DNA from: Ampelocalamus luodianensis
Taxonomy: Eukaryota; Streptophyta; Magnoliopsida; Poales; Poaceae
Assembly (NCBI GenBank): GCA_036346255.1
Contig: CM070638.1
Location: 42,966,394 to 43,030,393 of the forward strand
DNA: 64,000 nt
Direction of reading: 5' to 3'
Positions 54,351 to 64,000 of the stretch are shown here, piece by piece (the first letter of the stretch is position 1; each line of letters opens with the position of its first letter). Position numbers and translations under genes: made by a program. The notes beneath the pieces were generated by a model. That model was not told the DNA's origin. It searched no databases and worked only from the letters and a program-made list of their open reading frames with translations.

Positions 54351-54959
54351 CCATAACTTCGTAGTGTCTACAATAACATCATGACCTCTTGCAGCAAACA
54401 TTGACTTCCGCATGTTCCCAAGGCTCCTTCGAAGCAGACAGAGAGAAGGATCTACTATCTACGGCCCTGAGAAATAAGAAGCACCCGGGTCGCATGCAAG
54501 GCGTTGGGGTTTACGTACCTTGGAGGGATGGATTCCGACATGACTCTGACACGTATAGGAGTTGAAAGAGATCCAAAGTCGAGCACGATGCCCGGTCGAA
54601 ACAAGTACTTACTGCAAAATTTCAAGGATAGATAACAAGATTGCAGGATCAAATGAATCAACTCCTCAACCAATCGCAAGTCGCCACTGTTATTTTGGTA
54701 GCCAGTCCTCCTCAACATCGGAGTAGCGTCGCATCCACACCAAATTCTGAACATGATGACGTCCAATTACCTATCAACGACATTAAGGTAATGTACATCT
54801 ATGAAATGCTCCAAAGATAGACCTATCGAACGCCTTAGCTAATTGCGTATCGTTTTGTAGGAGTCTACGCCCTGCATTTCTATTGAGGCTGGACAGGGAT
54901 GGTGTATCCATACCAGGAAGGGACAGTGCAGCACAGTGCCCAACTGGCGCAGGGTTACA

Positions 54960-56595
54960 CCAGGGTCCAAGTGGACATGGTACATAACAATTTTATGGTC
55001 GTCCCTCTAGAGATTCGTCTGAACGAAGATATCAGAACACTAAGGGATGCCATATACACTTTTATCTAGTGGCCCAAGAAGGGTATCGCCTTGGACCCTG
55101 CAGTGCCGCGATCTCGACACAACCATGCCTCTCTAACAGGACCCTTATGACTCCACCTCAACCTTCGCTTCAGAAGGCCACCTCATCGGTTCCTGTGGAG
55201 AAGACGCCGAAGGAACAGGAAAAACATGTCGCCGTATCGATTCCCGAGTTGTCTCACAGGAAGACGTGTAGCGGGCCAGTTGTTAAGGCCACATTGAAAT
55301 CGGATAACATTAAGGCGCTTCCCAAGCCCTGGAAATACTCCCTCGGAAGTCTGTTGGCCTCCAACACAGTATTAGCTCGCACTGGAGTAGGTTGTCAGGC
55401 TTTGCATGTCTGGTACATGCGGAAGACTAAAGAGAAAGGGTGTGATACTCGATTCACCATCAGATACACAAAGGGCATTTCTTCCATGAAATGGGACACT
55501 TGTCGTGGGCTTCAACGACTTATTTGACCTATTCAACTCGATACCCTCGACGCCTCGCTTCTATGATGCTGGACACTATAAGTGTGTACAATCAAGTTCT
55601 ATATTTATGTAATACCGATAAATATCATAACTCATTGCTTATGTATAGATACATGATGAAAAAAGCCCGAAAATAGCAAGAACCGGTGGGTTTCCTTGAC
55701 CCACATGTGGTCTCTGAGCAAACCATCAACCAAGACGCATCCTACGTCGTGAAATACATAACGACGAGATTGCTTGCTCAGGACGACAAGGATTAGATAT
55801 TGGTACCCTACAACAAGAAGTAAGTGCTTCACTACTTGCTATACAAATTTCATTTGTACTTTATACGCAACACGAATTTATGTTTAATGACTATAGCGAC
55901 ATACTTTAATAGGTACCACTGGATCGTTTTAGTCATTATACCAAAGAGGAACAAGGTAATATACCTTGATTCCCTAATCAACAAAACCCACGACTTCACC
56001 CTTCTGAATGGAATACTCGACAGGTAGCTCATTTCCTCCATACATAACTCTATTATAGTCTTTCTTCGTTTGAAATGGCCGAGGAAAACTTTTTGGAATC
56101 ATGTAGGTCGTTCATCGCCTATATTGTCGAGGGAGGGGCATACAAGGGATCGAGCACCATATTGCAACACAGGACACGATTACCGGTACGCGCTATAACA
56201 CAATAATCATATATTATACTTCATAATAATGCGTCTCAAACTGACTATATCTACATTTGTAATTCTATTTTTGCAGTGCCACCAGCAAAAACAAGATCAC
56301 TTATGTGCATTCTACGTTTGCCATCATATGCAGCAAATCATGAGTGCTAAGATGAAGGATCCTGAGGTTTGTCAATCTCACAATAATTATTTTCTAATTA
56401 TAAATTTAAATATATATATGCTTACTACTTTACTCCTGCTAGCGACAGGGCTTGATCATAGATTTAGATGCACTCGTTGTGAGAGAGATCTCAGAGGTTC
56501 GAGGGAAGCTCTGTAGCTTCATCAAGACGGAGATCGTTAACGCCGACGGAGAGTTTCACTCCGTTGACACCTCCGAACTACTTTCAAACAATTGA
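54960..56595 (+). pseudogene. Ulp1-type (C48) SUMO-protease-like domain of the CACTA element
   Basis: Exon-like blocks: 55490-55560 (LVVGFNDLFDLFNSIP), 55652-55810 (MMKKARKSQEPVGFLDPHVV, SYVVKYITTRLL), 55914-56024, about 56100-56188 (YIVEGGAYKGSSTILQ) and 56276-56370, with a final exon 56447-56595 (GLIIDLDALVVREISEVRGK, TSELLSNN, stop). The C48 catalytic set is visible: His and Asp in HWIVLVIIPKRNKVIYLDSL, and Gln-x-Cys in QKQDHLCAFYVCHHM, where the usual CGFY reads CAFY. 54960-55490 is upstream linker in broken frames, with a stop at 55796 in the second block. Ulp1-like genes are carried by several plant CACTA and MULE lineages; their role in transposition is unsettled. Confidence 0.75.
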
Positions 56596-56804
56596 TTCAA
56601 TTGTAATTCACTTTGAGTAGTTGTAATTCAATTGTAACACTTGAACATATTCTTTTGTAATTGATTTTGAGTTGTAAATTGTCACTTTGAAGTCAACAAT
56701 TGATTCAGCTATGATGTATCTGTTTTCTATTTGCTTGTTTTCAGAGGGAATGGCTAGCAATTCCTGAGGCTAGCCGAAAATTAAAAAAATATAGATAGGT
56801 ATAA

Positions 56805-57160
56805 AGAACTATCACAGACGGTTTTTTGTTGAAACCGTCTGTGAAAGACTAGTATCACCGACGGTTCTATTTGGAAACCGTCTGTGATATATAGGATATC
56901 ACAGACAATTCTATTTACAAACCGTCTGTGATATGTCTCTAATCACAGTTTGTAAATAGAACCTTATCCTTCACAGACGGTTTCAACTAAAAACCGTCTG
57001 TGTTATGTCTTATCATAGACGGTTCAAAAACTGTTTGTGATAACCGTCTGTTATCACATACACACAAATTGAACCGTCTGTGATAACCGCCTGCTATCAC
57101 ATACACACAAATTCAGATAATTCAAAAATCGTCTGTGATGATGATTCGAACCGTCTATAA
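56805..57160. repeat. Right subterminal repeat array of the CACTA element
   Basis: More than ten copies of ATCACAGACGGTT and its inverse AACCGTCTGTGAT, some degenerate, just inside the right terminus. Adjacent inverted copies could form hairpins. Confidence 0.88.
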
Positions 57161-57180
57161 TGGCCCTGTCTGTACTAGTG

Positions 57181-59096
57181 CCAATCCTCGCTCACCACCA
57201 TCCCTACCATGTGGTGCGCCGTGTTGCCAGATCCGCTAGGGTGAGGGCAGCTGGATCCAGGGATTAAAACCTCGGTTGATAGATATAATTTAAATTTGGG
57301 ATTTTTTTTTGCACGGTTTCGCTAGGTAACCCGAAGTTGATGAGAAACCTTGTTATCGACGGTGACCGTTGGGATGAGAATCACGGTTTGCCAAAACAGG
57401 GGGGGTATCGGCGATAAGCAGAAATCTCAGCAATTGACTGCTCAAAGTTTTCATTTTTTTAATTAACGCACCAACCCGGTTACCGGTGGTAATTGCGAGG
57501 TAATCTCGGCAATTGTCCTCCACTCCTCCTGTTTAAGCAGATGTGTTTTAGCTAAGTTTGCTTAGTGTTGCATTAGAGAGATTCTTGATTGGGATAGATG
57601 TCTAGATTCTTTAGATGATCTGCATATTGGGTGGCTTCATACATAGGGTGCTAATGGGTATAATATTGGTTTATTTAGTTTTGTACCCATGGTTTGGACC
57701 CTTTGAAAAGTCATAAACAAAGGAGCGATTGAGAAGATTTATTCTAAACAACCAATCGAAGTTTCGTTCAAATTCATATCTTGTTTGCAGCGATGATATA
57801 TCTTCACCAAAGAAGCTGATTGCATGAAGATGAAAAAGCTGCTGGAGATAGCTGAAGAATGGATAAAGTCTTTCTGTGCATCAAAGTAGGGCCTGTTGTT
57901 GATCCTGATTGCTGTTTGGGTTAGTTTTGGTTTAGACTTGTCTTGGCAGGTTGTTGCTTGTCGGCTTGTTTTTGTTGGTTATTGCGTGTGTTGATCTGGA
58001 GTCTGGAATGGATAGTGAGGTGGTGTCCCTAGCTTTGTCTGTTTCTGGTTTTTGTAATTCTGGATGATTAGTTTTCTATAAAAACTAGGTTCTTTTGGCT
58101 GTTTGGGAAAAAAAAAATTGTCCTCCTGTCATGACGACGCCACCCGCCGAACAACACTCGGAGCCTGCCGTTCGTACTCATCAATTCTGGGGGGCCTCCG
58201 ACAGGGATGCACTCCAGCGAGCTCGACTTCGACGGCAGTCGCCAGACGGATCGCTCTCTAGGCTTTCGACGCCACATGCCTTCCACCGAGCCTGGCTAAG
58301 TTTTGATATTACTCAAGTTTTAGTATTACCAAAATTTTAATATGATTTACTGGAGCGCTGAACCAAACAGGCCCTTGGTCTTTGTCGCACACAAATGGAT
58401 CAGGATCATACCATTAGACCAGCCGTTCCTTTCATGCATCGATCTGTACGTGCTGTTCCTCATTGAACAAGCACAGATATTCTTTTCTTTTGACCCGCGC
58501 GATCGACATGGAAAACAAGCCAGCTAGCATGCATGACTGTATGAATTTTTTTTTCTTAAGTAAAAACAACCGTTCCCTCTACATACCTTTTTTAAATGAT
58601 TATAAGAAAGAGACACATGCATACACACACGCACACACGCGAGTGTGTCTCTTGTCACGTACCTTAGAAACAGAGGACAAGAAAAAAAATCCACACCTAA
58701 AATTTTTACTGAAAGTGTCCATATATATCTAATTAACACGAGTTTGATGACGATTCCTAGAATGACTCAACAGCAGCCGCTACCTACTTCTCAAGCAGGA
58801 ACTGTTCGTATCACAGGTGAAAATTATCGGACGGGAACCCCGTGTGGCAGACCAAAAGAGAGTGCAGCGATGAGAATCTGGGCCCATTCTTCGAAGAATC
58901 CTTTCTTCTATGGATGAAAATCTGCACAGCCCAATGCATGCACCTGACCTTCACCCAAAAAGTCAAGCCACCGTCACATCAATCACATCCACAATTCTGC
59001 AGTCACAGGACCAGAACCTTGGCAAGCAGGACAAAAAAAAAGAGGAAATAATAAAGCTAAATGGATAAAATCGAACCAAACATTAGGACCGAAAAA
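57181..59096. other. Stretch without a supported gene
   Basis: 57181-58080 is mixed sequence with GGTTACCGG/GGTTTGCC-like motifs at 57300-57530 that may be an old transposon fragment. 58100-58370 has a short G+C-rich block bounded by TTGGCTGTTTGG and GAACCAAACAGGCCC, perhaps a small MITE, but ends cannot be fixed. 58378-58405 repeats 28 bp found at 47347-47374. 58616-58640 has a short CACA-rich tract. I see no gene. Confidence 0.4.
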
Positions 59097-60146
59097 ATAG
59101 CTCGAATCTCGTAAACCTACTCGGGCTGGTCACGGCTCGACTCGGACTCGTTATTTTTTGAGCCAAGCCGAACCGCTTGTCCAGCTCGTCAAACAAATGA
59201 GCCGAGCTTAAGCTAGCTTGCGAGTCTAACTCGACTCGACCCAAGCGCCTAGCCCAGTTGATTTCCCCGCTGCCCTCTCCCCTGAATAAATTCCCCAACC
59301 CAATCCCCATCGTCCAGCCCCAGCTCCACCCGCCGCCACCCCTTCCCTGTTCGTCCCCATCGCCCAGCTCCGCCCGTCGCCTCTCCTTCCCTCTCCCCTT
59401 CGGCCCTTCCCCAGCTACACCCACCGGCCACCGCCTCCCCCTAGCCCGCCTCTACCTCCTCCACCCGCCGCCTCCCCTTCGCCCCCCTTGCCCAGCTCCA
59501 GCCTCCACCCGCCGCCACCACCTCCTCCACCCGCCGACTCCCCCTCGCCACCCTTGTCCAAGTCGTCACCCCGTTCACCGCGTGCTCCCCCCCCCGGTGC
59601 TCCCCCCCCGTGCCTTTGACTCCGAGTCGCCGCCCTGTGCTCCGCCTCCACCTCGGCCAGTGCTCCACGCCTCCACCTCTGTCCGTTCCCCCACCACTGC
59701 CGGAGGCCATCGAGGTGAGGCGGCCGTCACCGCCGCCCCTTCCACTGCGTCGCCGTCCAGGCCGCCAACGCCGGGGCCAGGAGGATGGAGGAGATCAAGA
59801 AGGAGCTTGAATGCTTGTTCTTGCGATTTGCTTGATGTTCTTGCGATGAATGCTTGCTTCTGTGCATGTTTCTTAGTGTTGGATGACCACTTTGGATTAG
59901 TTGATTGCAATGCATATCCGGATGACCACTTAGGATGGAGGAAATCTGCAGCATCTGCGATTCTGCCTGTAATGCCGAACTGATGCTGTTTTTGCTCGGG
60001 CTTGTGAGCCGCTCGAGCTCCATTCTGAGCCCAAGCCAAGCCCCTCTCCTGGCTCGTTTCCGAAACAAGCCGAGCCGAGCCACTGTTCACCTGAGTCAGT
60101 ACGAGCCTGGCTCGAGCCGGCTCGGCTCGGCTTGTTTTCACCCCTA
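59097..60146. mobile_element. Possible non-autonomous hAT remnant with CGAGCC-rich ends
   Basis: The right end, inverted, reads TAGGGGTGAAAACAAGCC and then a run of GAGCCGAGCC-like units, a terminus commonly seen in plant hAT elements. The left side (59100-59230) is rich in the same CTCGACTCGG/GAGCCGAG units in inverse orientation, but the exact end is not clear and no 8-bp duplication was found. The interior 59260-59800 is a C-rich block whose reading frames are proline-rich and probably not a real protein, ending in a short frame near MEEIKKELECLF. Confidence 0.45.
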
Positions 60147-60624
60147 CCAAACATACACAATACATTTGAATGTATAATACAATCCAAATTTATACATAAA
60201 TAAATAAGATACAAAGCGATAATGTAAAATAAACTTAAGGTAATATCTGGTTAATGAATATAACAATCCGAATGCCTATAAATATGTGCGAGTAGCAATC
60301 TGTGGAACAAAAGTAGCTAAATTATTGAGACAATCAGAAAATTATGACTAATTACGAACATTGAAATGAAATGGAAGTATAGAACATGCCACAAAATCGC
60401 TAGCTATGACTAGGTCCACTAGGAGTAGGAGGCAAGTTCATTCTGCGAGATTTCATATGTTAAAAACGATCCATGATTGTTTTATCATCAATATTTTACC
60501 TAATTAATATTTATTAGTAATAGTATTTAGTAATTACCTCTGCTCGGCTGCTCCTTGTGACCTTCAGTAATCAGTCTTCACAAGTCACTAGTTGTCTAGT
60601 TCAGACCTTGACTAGTTGTCTTTG

Positions 60625-60788
60625 TAACACCCCAACAAACATGAGCCTAGAATGCTACTTCAAAAAACGTAAAACAATGCTAGGCTAAGTTTTTCTCTTT
60701 ATTTCGCAGAGTCCCCTCTGTATTTTGACCATTAAAGGAATTATCAAACAACTAACAGATATTTGAGAAAGTTAATAATGTATCAAAC
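60625..60788. other. Short LTR-flank remnant
   Basis: It begins TGTAACACCCC, resembling a gypsy LTR start, and ends with TGTATCAAAC next to the LTR at 60789. That may be a decayed minus-strand PBS (compare CTGATACCAACT at 18143-18154). Too short to classify. Confidence 0.3.
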
Positions 60789-63250
60789 TGTGAGAACCTA
60801 GGCGATTTAATTTGTAATACTTAACCTTTCCATTGGTCCTAGCATTACAAATCAAATTTTCCTGCTCTCGGCGTATATGTACTTCCCAGGATTGCAGTAC
60901 ACATACCCCGTATAGAAATTAACCATCAACTCCATATGCAAGTCATTACATTACCAAAGGTTTCATAATTTATAACTTATTACACAACATAAGGTTTCAT
61001 ACAAAAGAGTCAAGTCTGCAGTGGAAAAACTTTGCCATAAGATGGCTGAAACCAAAAGCCATCCGGTTTGCCCTTACCCACAAGGCAGCCGACCGAGAAC
61101 GCCCAAGGTAGTCGTCAACAGCGAAGTCATCCTCACAAATGTTAACCCCTTGGGGGCCAACCTCCTCTGCAGCAAATAGACAATGCAGTTGAGTATAAAA
61201 ACATACTCATAAGACTTGCGATTAACAAACCTATACATAGCTACATGTAGGCTTAATTCAAAGGAGAAGGCCATAGAGTTCATTTTTAGCGTAAAGCAAT
61301 ATTTTTATTTGCAAGAGTGTAATAGATTGAAGGCAATTTGTCAAAACAGTTTTTAATTGATCAAATAACAGTGAGACAATAATTATAGACATGATCAACA
61401 TCCTAGAGATGACTTCCCAAAGCCACCACAATAGCACGAATTACCCATTCGTACCACCTATTTTTAAGTTTTGTCAAAATGTTATAGTCTAACTCTTGAA
61501 AAACCTCCTCAAGCGTGTCTACAACCAAGGACTTGGCCTTTCGAAAAAATTAATCCCTGTAGGGTGTACAACTTTACCCATATGTGGATGCACGCAATAA
61601 TGCTTGGTTCAGTGGGACAAGATGTTCGGTCCTTGTTGACTCGGGACCAAGTACACACCTAAATGCACACCAGCCAACCAATGTGCCCAAGTCTAAAATA
61701 TTTTATTTTTAGTTTTAGTTTTTCCAAATATGAATACATACATGTGCACCCTGGCTCAAATAATTTAGAGTAAGGTTGTAATGGTCATCGCCGAGGATGA
61801 TCCCCAGACTACCGTTCTAAGCATGGCTAAGCGACAACTCGTATATATAAAGCGACTAGAGCCCATCCAACAAGCTCTAAATCACTGCGGATATAACCTA
61901 GGCTCAGTAGTAAAGGAAATGGATGTTTACCTACAGTTCACTTAACTACTCAAGTAAACTATCGCAAACTGAAAAATAACTTGTCAACATAGCATGCATA
62001 CATACAGTTGAAACATTTGAAATATTAGCATACGCAAATAATAGGATCAACGTGCATCAAAGGAGAACCGCTTGGCTTGCTGGAGATATTCCACTTGTTA
62101 CTAAGGATCACTCTCGTATTCAATAGTATTGTCGAAACCTATCGAAAGAATTGAAAATGACCAATAAAAACGAATAACATCAAATAAACCAAAATTTAAA
62201 TTCATCAAACAAGTACCAAACTCACACAGCAGGTAGAGTACGATTTTAGAAAAAAAATTAGAAACAAAAATAATTTTATTTGGAGTTAAGAATAATTTTC
62301 CAAGTTAAAAGGATTATTAAAGTAACAAATAATCCTAATTGGAAACTAATTCTAATACCAACATTTTCTGTGGTAGAGACACATTTCAAACCTATCCCAT
62401 ATTAAAGTACAAAAATAATGAAAGCCAACAAAATTGGTTTCACTCAATTTACAGTTAAAATGAAATAGATATGAATTTTTGAAGTTTATTGAATTAATAG
62501 TGCAAAATTAATTCAATTCGGGATTTCAAAAAGTATTAAATACTTTTTGTATCGGGTTGTTAGCTAGCCGACGCTAATGACAGTCGGGGCCACAACAGTG
62601 CATTTCCTTTTCTTTTAATTTCCGAAAAAGTTTTTTGACTCGTGGGGCCCACATGTCATAGAGACGGTCCACGCCTATAGTGCGTGGACCCTTGATCCAC
62701 AACACAGTTTAACGGTCCATGGACCTCTGGTTTGTTTACTGTGCTGAGAGGGCCCACCCGTCGGTGAGTTGGTGCGGAAATCAGTGATTTAAGTGCACAG
62801 ATTTCTGTTCAGGGGCCCGCGTGTAAGTGAAACCTCAATGCTAATAAATCCGACAGCTAATGATTAACTAACCCTAAGGACATTGATTTAGCTTAATTAA
62901 TGAACGCTACAGTGGCTGCCCGAGGCTGCCACGCAGAGCACGCTCGGACGCGAGCTTTGCCGGCGAATCGCCGGCGGCTCTATATACGGCGGCGCGGGCT
63001 TAAGACCAAAATGGAACCGCCGGATATCCGCCGGAGTTGGACCAGAGCGGCGGCTTGACATGAAATGGCGGCGACGAGCTACGGCCGGAATGCCAAAACA
63101 CAGAGCGATGGAAATGTAAGCAACAAAGCGTGCGCACGAGTCACTATAGAGTATATGGAGCTCACCGGAATGACCCGGTGCTGATGAGGTCGACGGAGAC
63201 GGGCTAGTCGCGGAGATCCAAGGCGGCGGCAATGGCTTCACCGTGGAGGG
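60789..63250 (-). mobile_element. Second LTR related to that of element A, minus strand
   Basis: On the plus strand it starts TGTGAGAACCT and follows 18155 onward: CCTTTCCATTGG/CCTAGCATTACAAA near the start, TACTTCCCAGGATTGCAGTA near 60890, and CAATCCCTTGGGG-type blocks near 61140. Unlike the copy at 18155-20540 it retains a GC-rich region (62900-63050) with a minus-strand TATA-like GTATATAGAG near 62975-62985. The far end is uncertain. Short frames within it are not genes. Confidence 0.55.
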
Positions 63251-63769
63251 ATCACCCTGAGGAAAACAAAGGAAAAAGGGGAGGTTGGGACAGCATAAGT
63301 GAGGTCCCTAGATGGTGCTATGTTGGGATGAAGACCTTCACCTAAACATACACAAGCTCTGTGGAGAAGATGAACTGACAACAGAGGATTTTTTTGTGCG
63401 CATAATTACTCCACGCGTTTTACGCTTATATTCGAATAACTCGAAGCAACTAATCGACCAAACGTGTGCACTGCACAACCGCATTACAAGCCACGATCCG
63501 ACCGAATCGGGCCACGCACTCCTTAACACACGCACCTACATGCAGCTTAACACACATTGTGCGAACATGCACTGGCTCATTCCAGTAAGCATGCTCTGAC
63601 TCAAAAACAGCAAAACATGATGCAGTACAAAATGCAGGTTTTACTTTCCAAACTAAAACATGAAACAAGATTAACTCTTCATTTCACCTCCTAATCTTGT
63701 TTTTCCTGCTTCACATCCTGCACTCCAATCTTGCCTCACAACTCTTCAAACTTCTGCCTTCCCAGTGGC
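63251..63769. other. Stretch without a supported gene
   Basis: Mixed-composition sequence between two LTR-like blocks. The frames here (about 60-95 codons) have no recognisable motif. Confidence 0.3.
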
Positions 63770-64000
63770 TGTAACATCCCAAGTAAACAAATCTAGGGTT
63801 TATGTTTCAAATGTAATTAAACCTACGTTTGTGTTTCAAATGTAATCAAGAGGAGGAATTAAAACTTTTCTCGCCTCTTAAAAGTTCTTGAACATTTTTC
63901 AAATTCTTGTCAAAGAATTGTAGAATTCAAAAATCAAATCTCCAATTGATCAAGTCAAACTCTCATTCAACTTTGTCCAGAATCTTTGGTCACACTTGGG
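63770..64000 (+). mobile_element. Start of another gypsy-type LTR, cut by the window edge
   Basis: TGTAACATCCCAAGTAAACA is the LTR start signature seen at 37157, 42487 and (minus) 2060, followed by AT-rich sequence. No PPT is recognisable upstream, so this would be a 5' or solo LTR. Confidence 0.45.

Larger units (their letters stand above)
48073..57180 (+). mobile_element. CACTA (En/Spm) transposon with TNP2, TNPA-like and Ulp1 protease genes
   Basis: Left end CACTACTACAAAATAAG; right end, inverted, CACTAGTACAGACAGGGCC. Subterminal arrays of TATCACAGACGGTT-type motifs fill 48120-48235 and 56805-57160, and a third array lies inside at 52131-52266. Two gene units in plus orientation: transposase 48581-51796, and the TNPA/Ulp1 region 52297-56595. 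Flanking triplets (ATT, CCA) do not match, and the two ends agree only in the first few bases. The transposase is broken, so the element is not autonomous. Confidence 0.85.

Noticed and set aside
56805..57160. CRISPR-like repeat array
   Set aside because: Repeats are in both orientations with irregular spacing, at a CACTA end in a plant genome. They are transposase-binding subterminal repeats.
59258..59983. A proline-rich host protein
   Set aside because: The frame is a composition effect of a C-rich block. No start context, domain or splice evidence supports it.
63312..63599. 95-codon frame near the right edge
   Set aside because: No recognisable motif, low conservation signal and no splice context. 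Likely chance.
1..64000. tRNA or rRNA genes
   Set aside because: Only the 12-base PBS matches to initiator tRNA were seen. No cloverleaf or rRNA signature was recognised by eye.

Overview
The window looks like repeat-dense nuclear DNA from a grass, most likely Oryza (rice) or a close relative. I infer this from large chromovirus-type gypsy LTR retrotransposons with LTRs over 3 kb, CACTA and hAT DNA transposons, GC-rich and AT-rich blocks, GT-AG introns, and plant gene fragments (OXA1-like insertase, HASTY/exportin-5, PHD-finger and C2H2 proteins). No database search was possible, so family names rest on motifs and memory of the families. I see no clearly intact host gene. The longest intact frame is the 793-codon pol of a copia element.

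Layout. 1-20.5 kb: a minus-strand LTR element (A) with minus-strand PBS (18139-18150), PPT (2061-2073), and one ORF of about 270 codons with no recognisable gag-pol. It is split by gypsy element 1 (3654-17325, target duplication CTCCG). The 3' side of gypsy 1 is rearranged: 398 bp of 3' LTR, then a second copy of the left flank (itself carrying a 507-bp hAT-type MITE), then a solo LTR.

20.6-27.6 kb: an hAT element (8-bp target duplication GATGTTGG) with spliced-looking PHD-finger exons on the minus strand. Inside it is a CACTA element (21757-26788) carrying a possible plastid-type RPS9 fragment, seven exons of an OXA1-like insertase gene and several HASTY exons. 28.3-29.7 kb: a broken minus-strand C2H2 zinc-finger gene.

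30.0-47.9 kb: a nest. Two LTR-like repeats of about 0.5 kb bracket a decayed gag fragment. The left repeat is split by a fold-back Mutator-like element (30080-37137), which is itself split by a copia retrotransposon (30407-36825). It is split again, 19 bp further on, by a gag-only gypsy element 2 (37157-46054).

48.1-57.2 kb: a CACTA element with a decayed TNP2 transposase, a TNPA-like gene and a Ulp1-type cysteine protease, plus three arrays of a CACAGACGGTT-type motif, one of them internal. 57.2-64 kb: low-information sequence, a possible hAT remnant with CGAGCC-rich ends, a second minus-strand LTR related to that of element A, and the start of another LTR at the right edge.

The genes do not form an operon or pathway. 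The biology here is transposon nesting, gene-fragment capture, LTR-LTR recombination and shared cis-motifs between unrelated elements. Many differences between LTR copies fall at CTG/CAG-type trinucleotides, so some breaks may be consensus errors rather than mutations.
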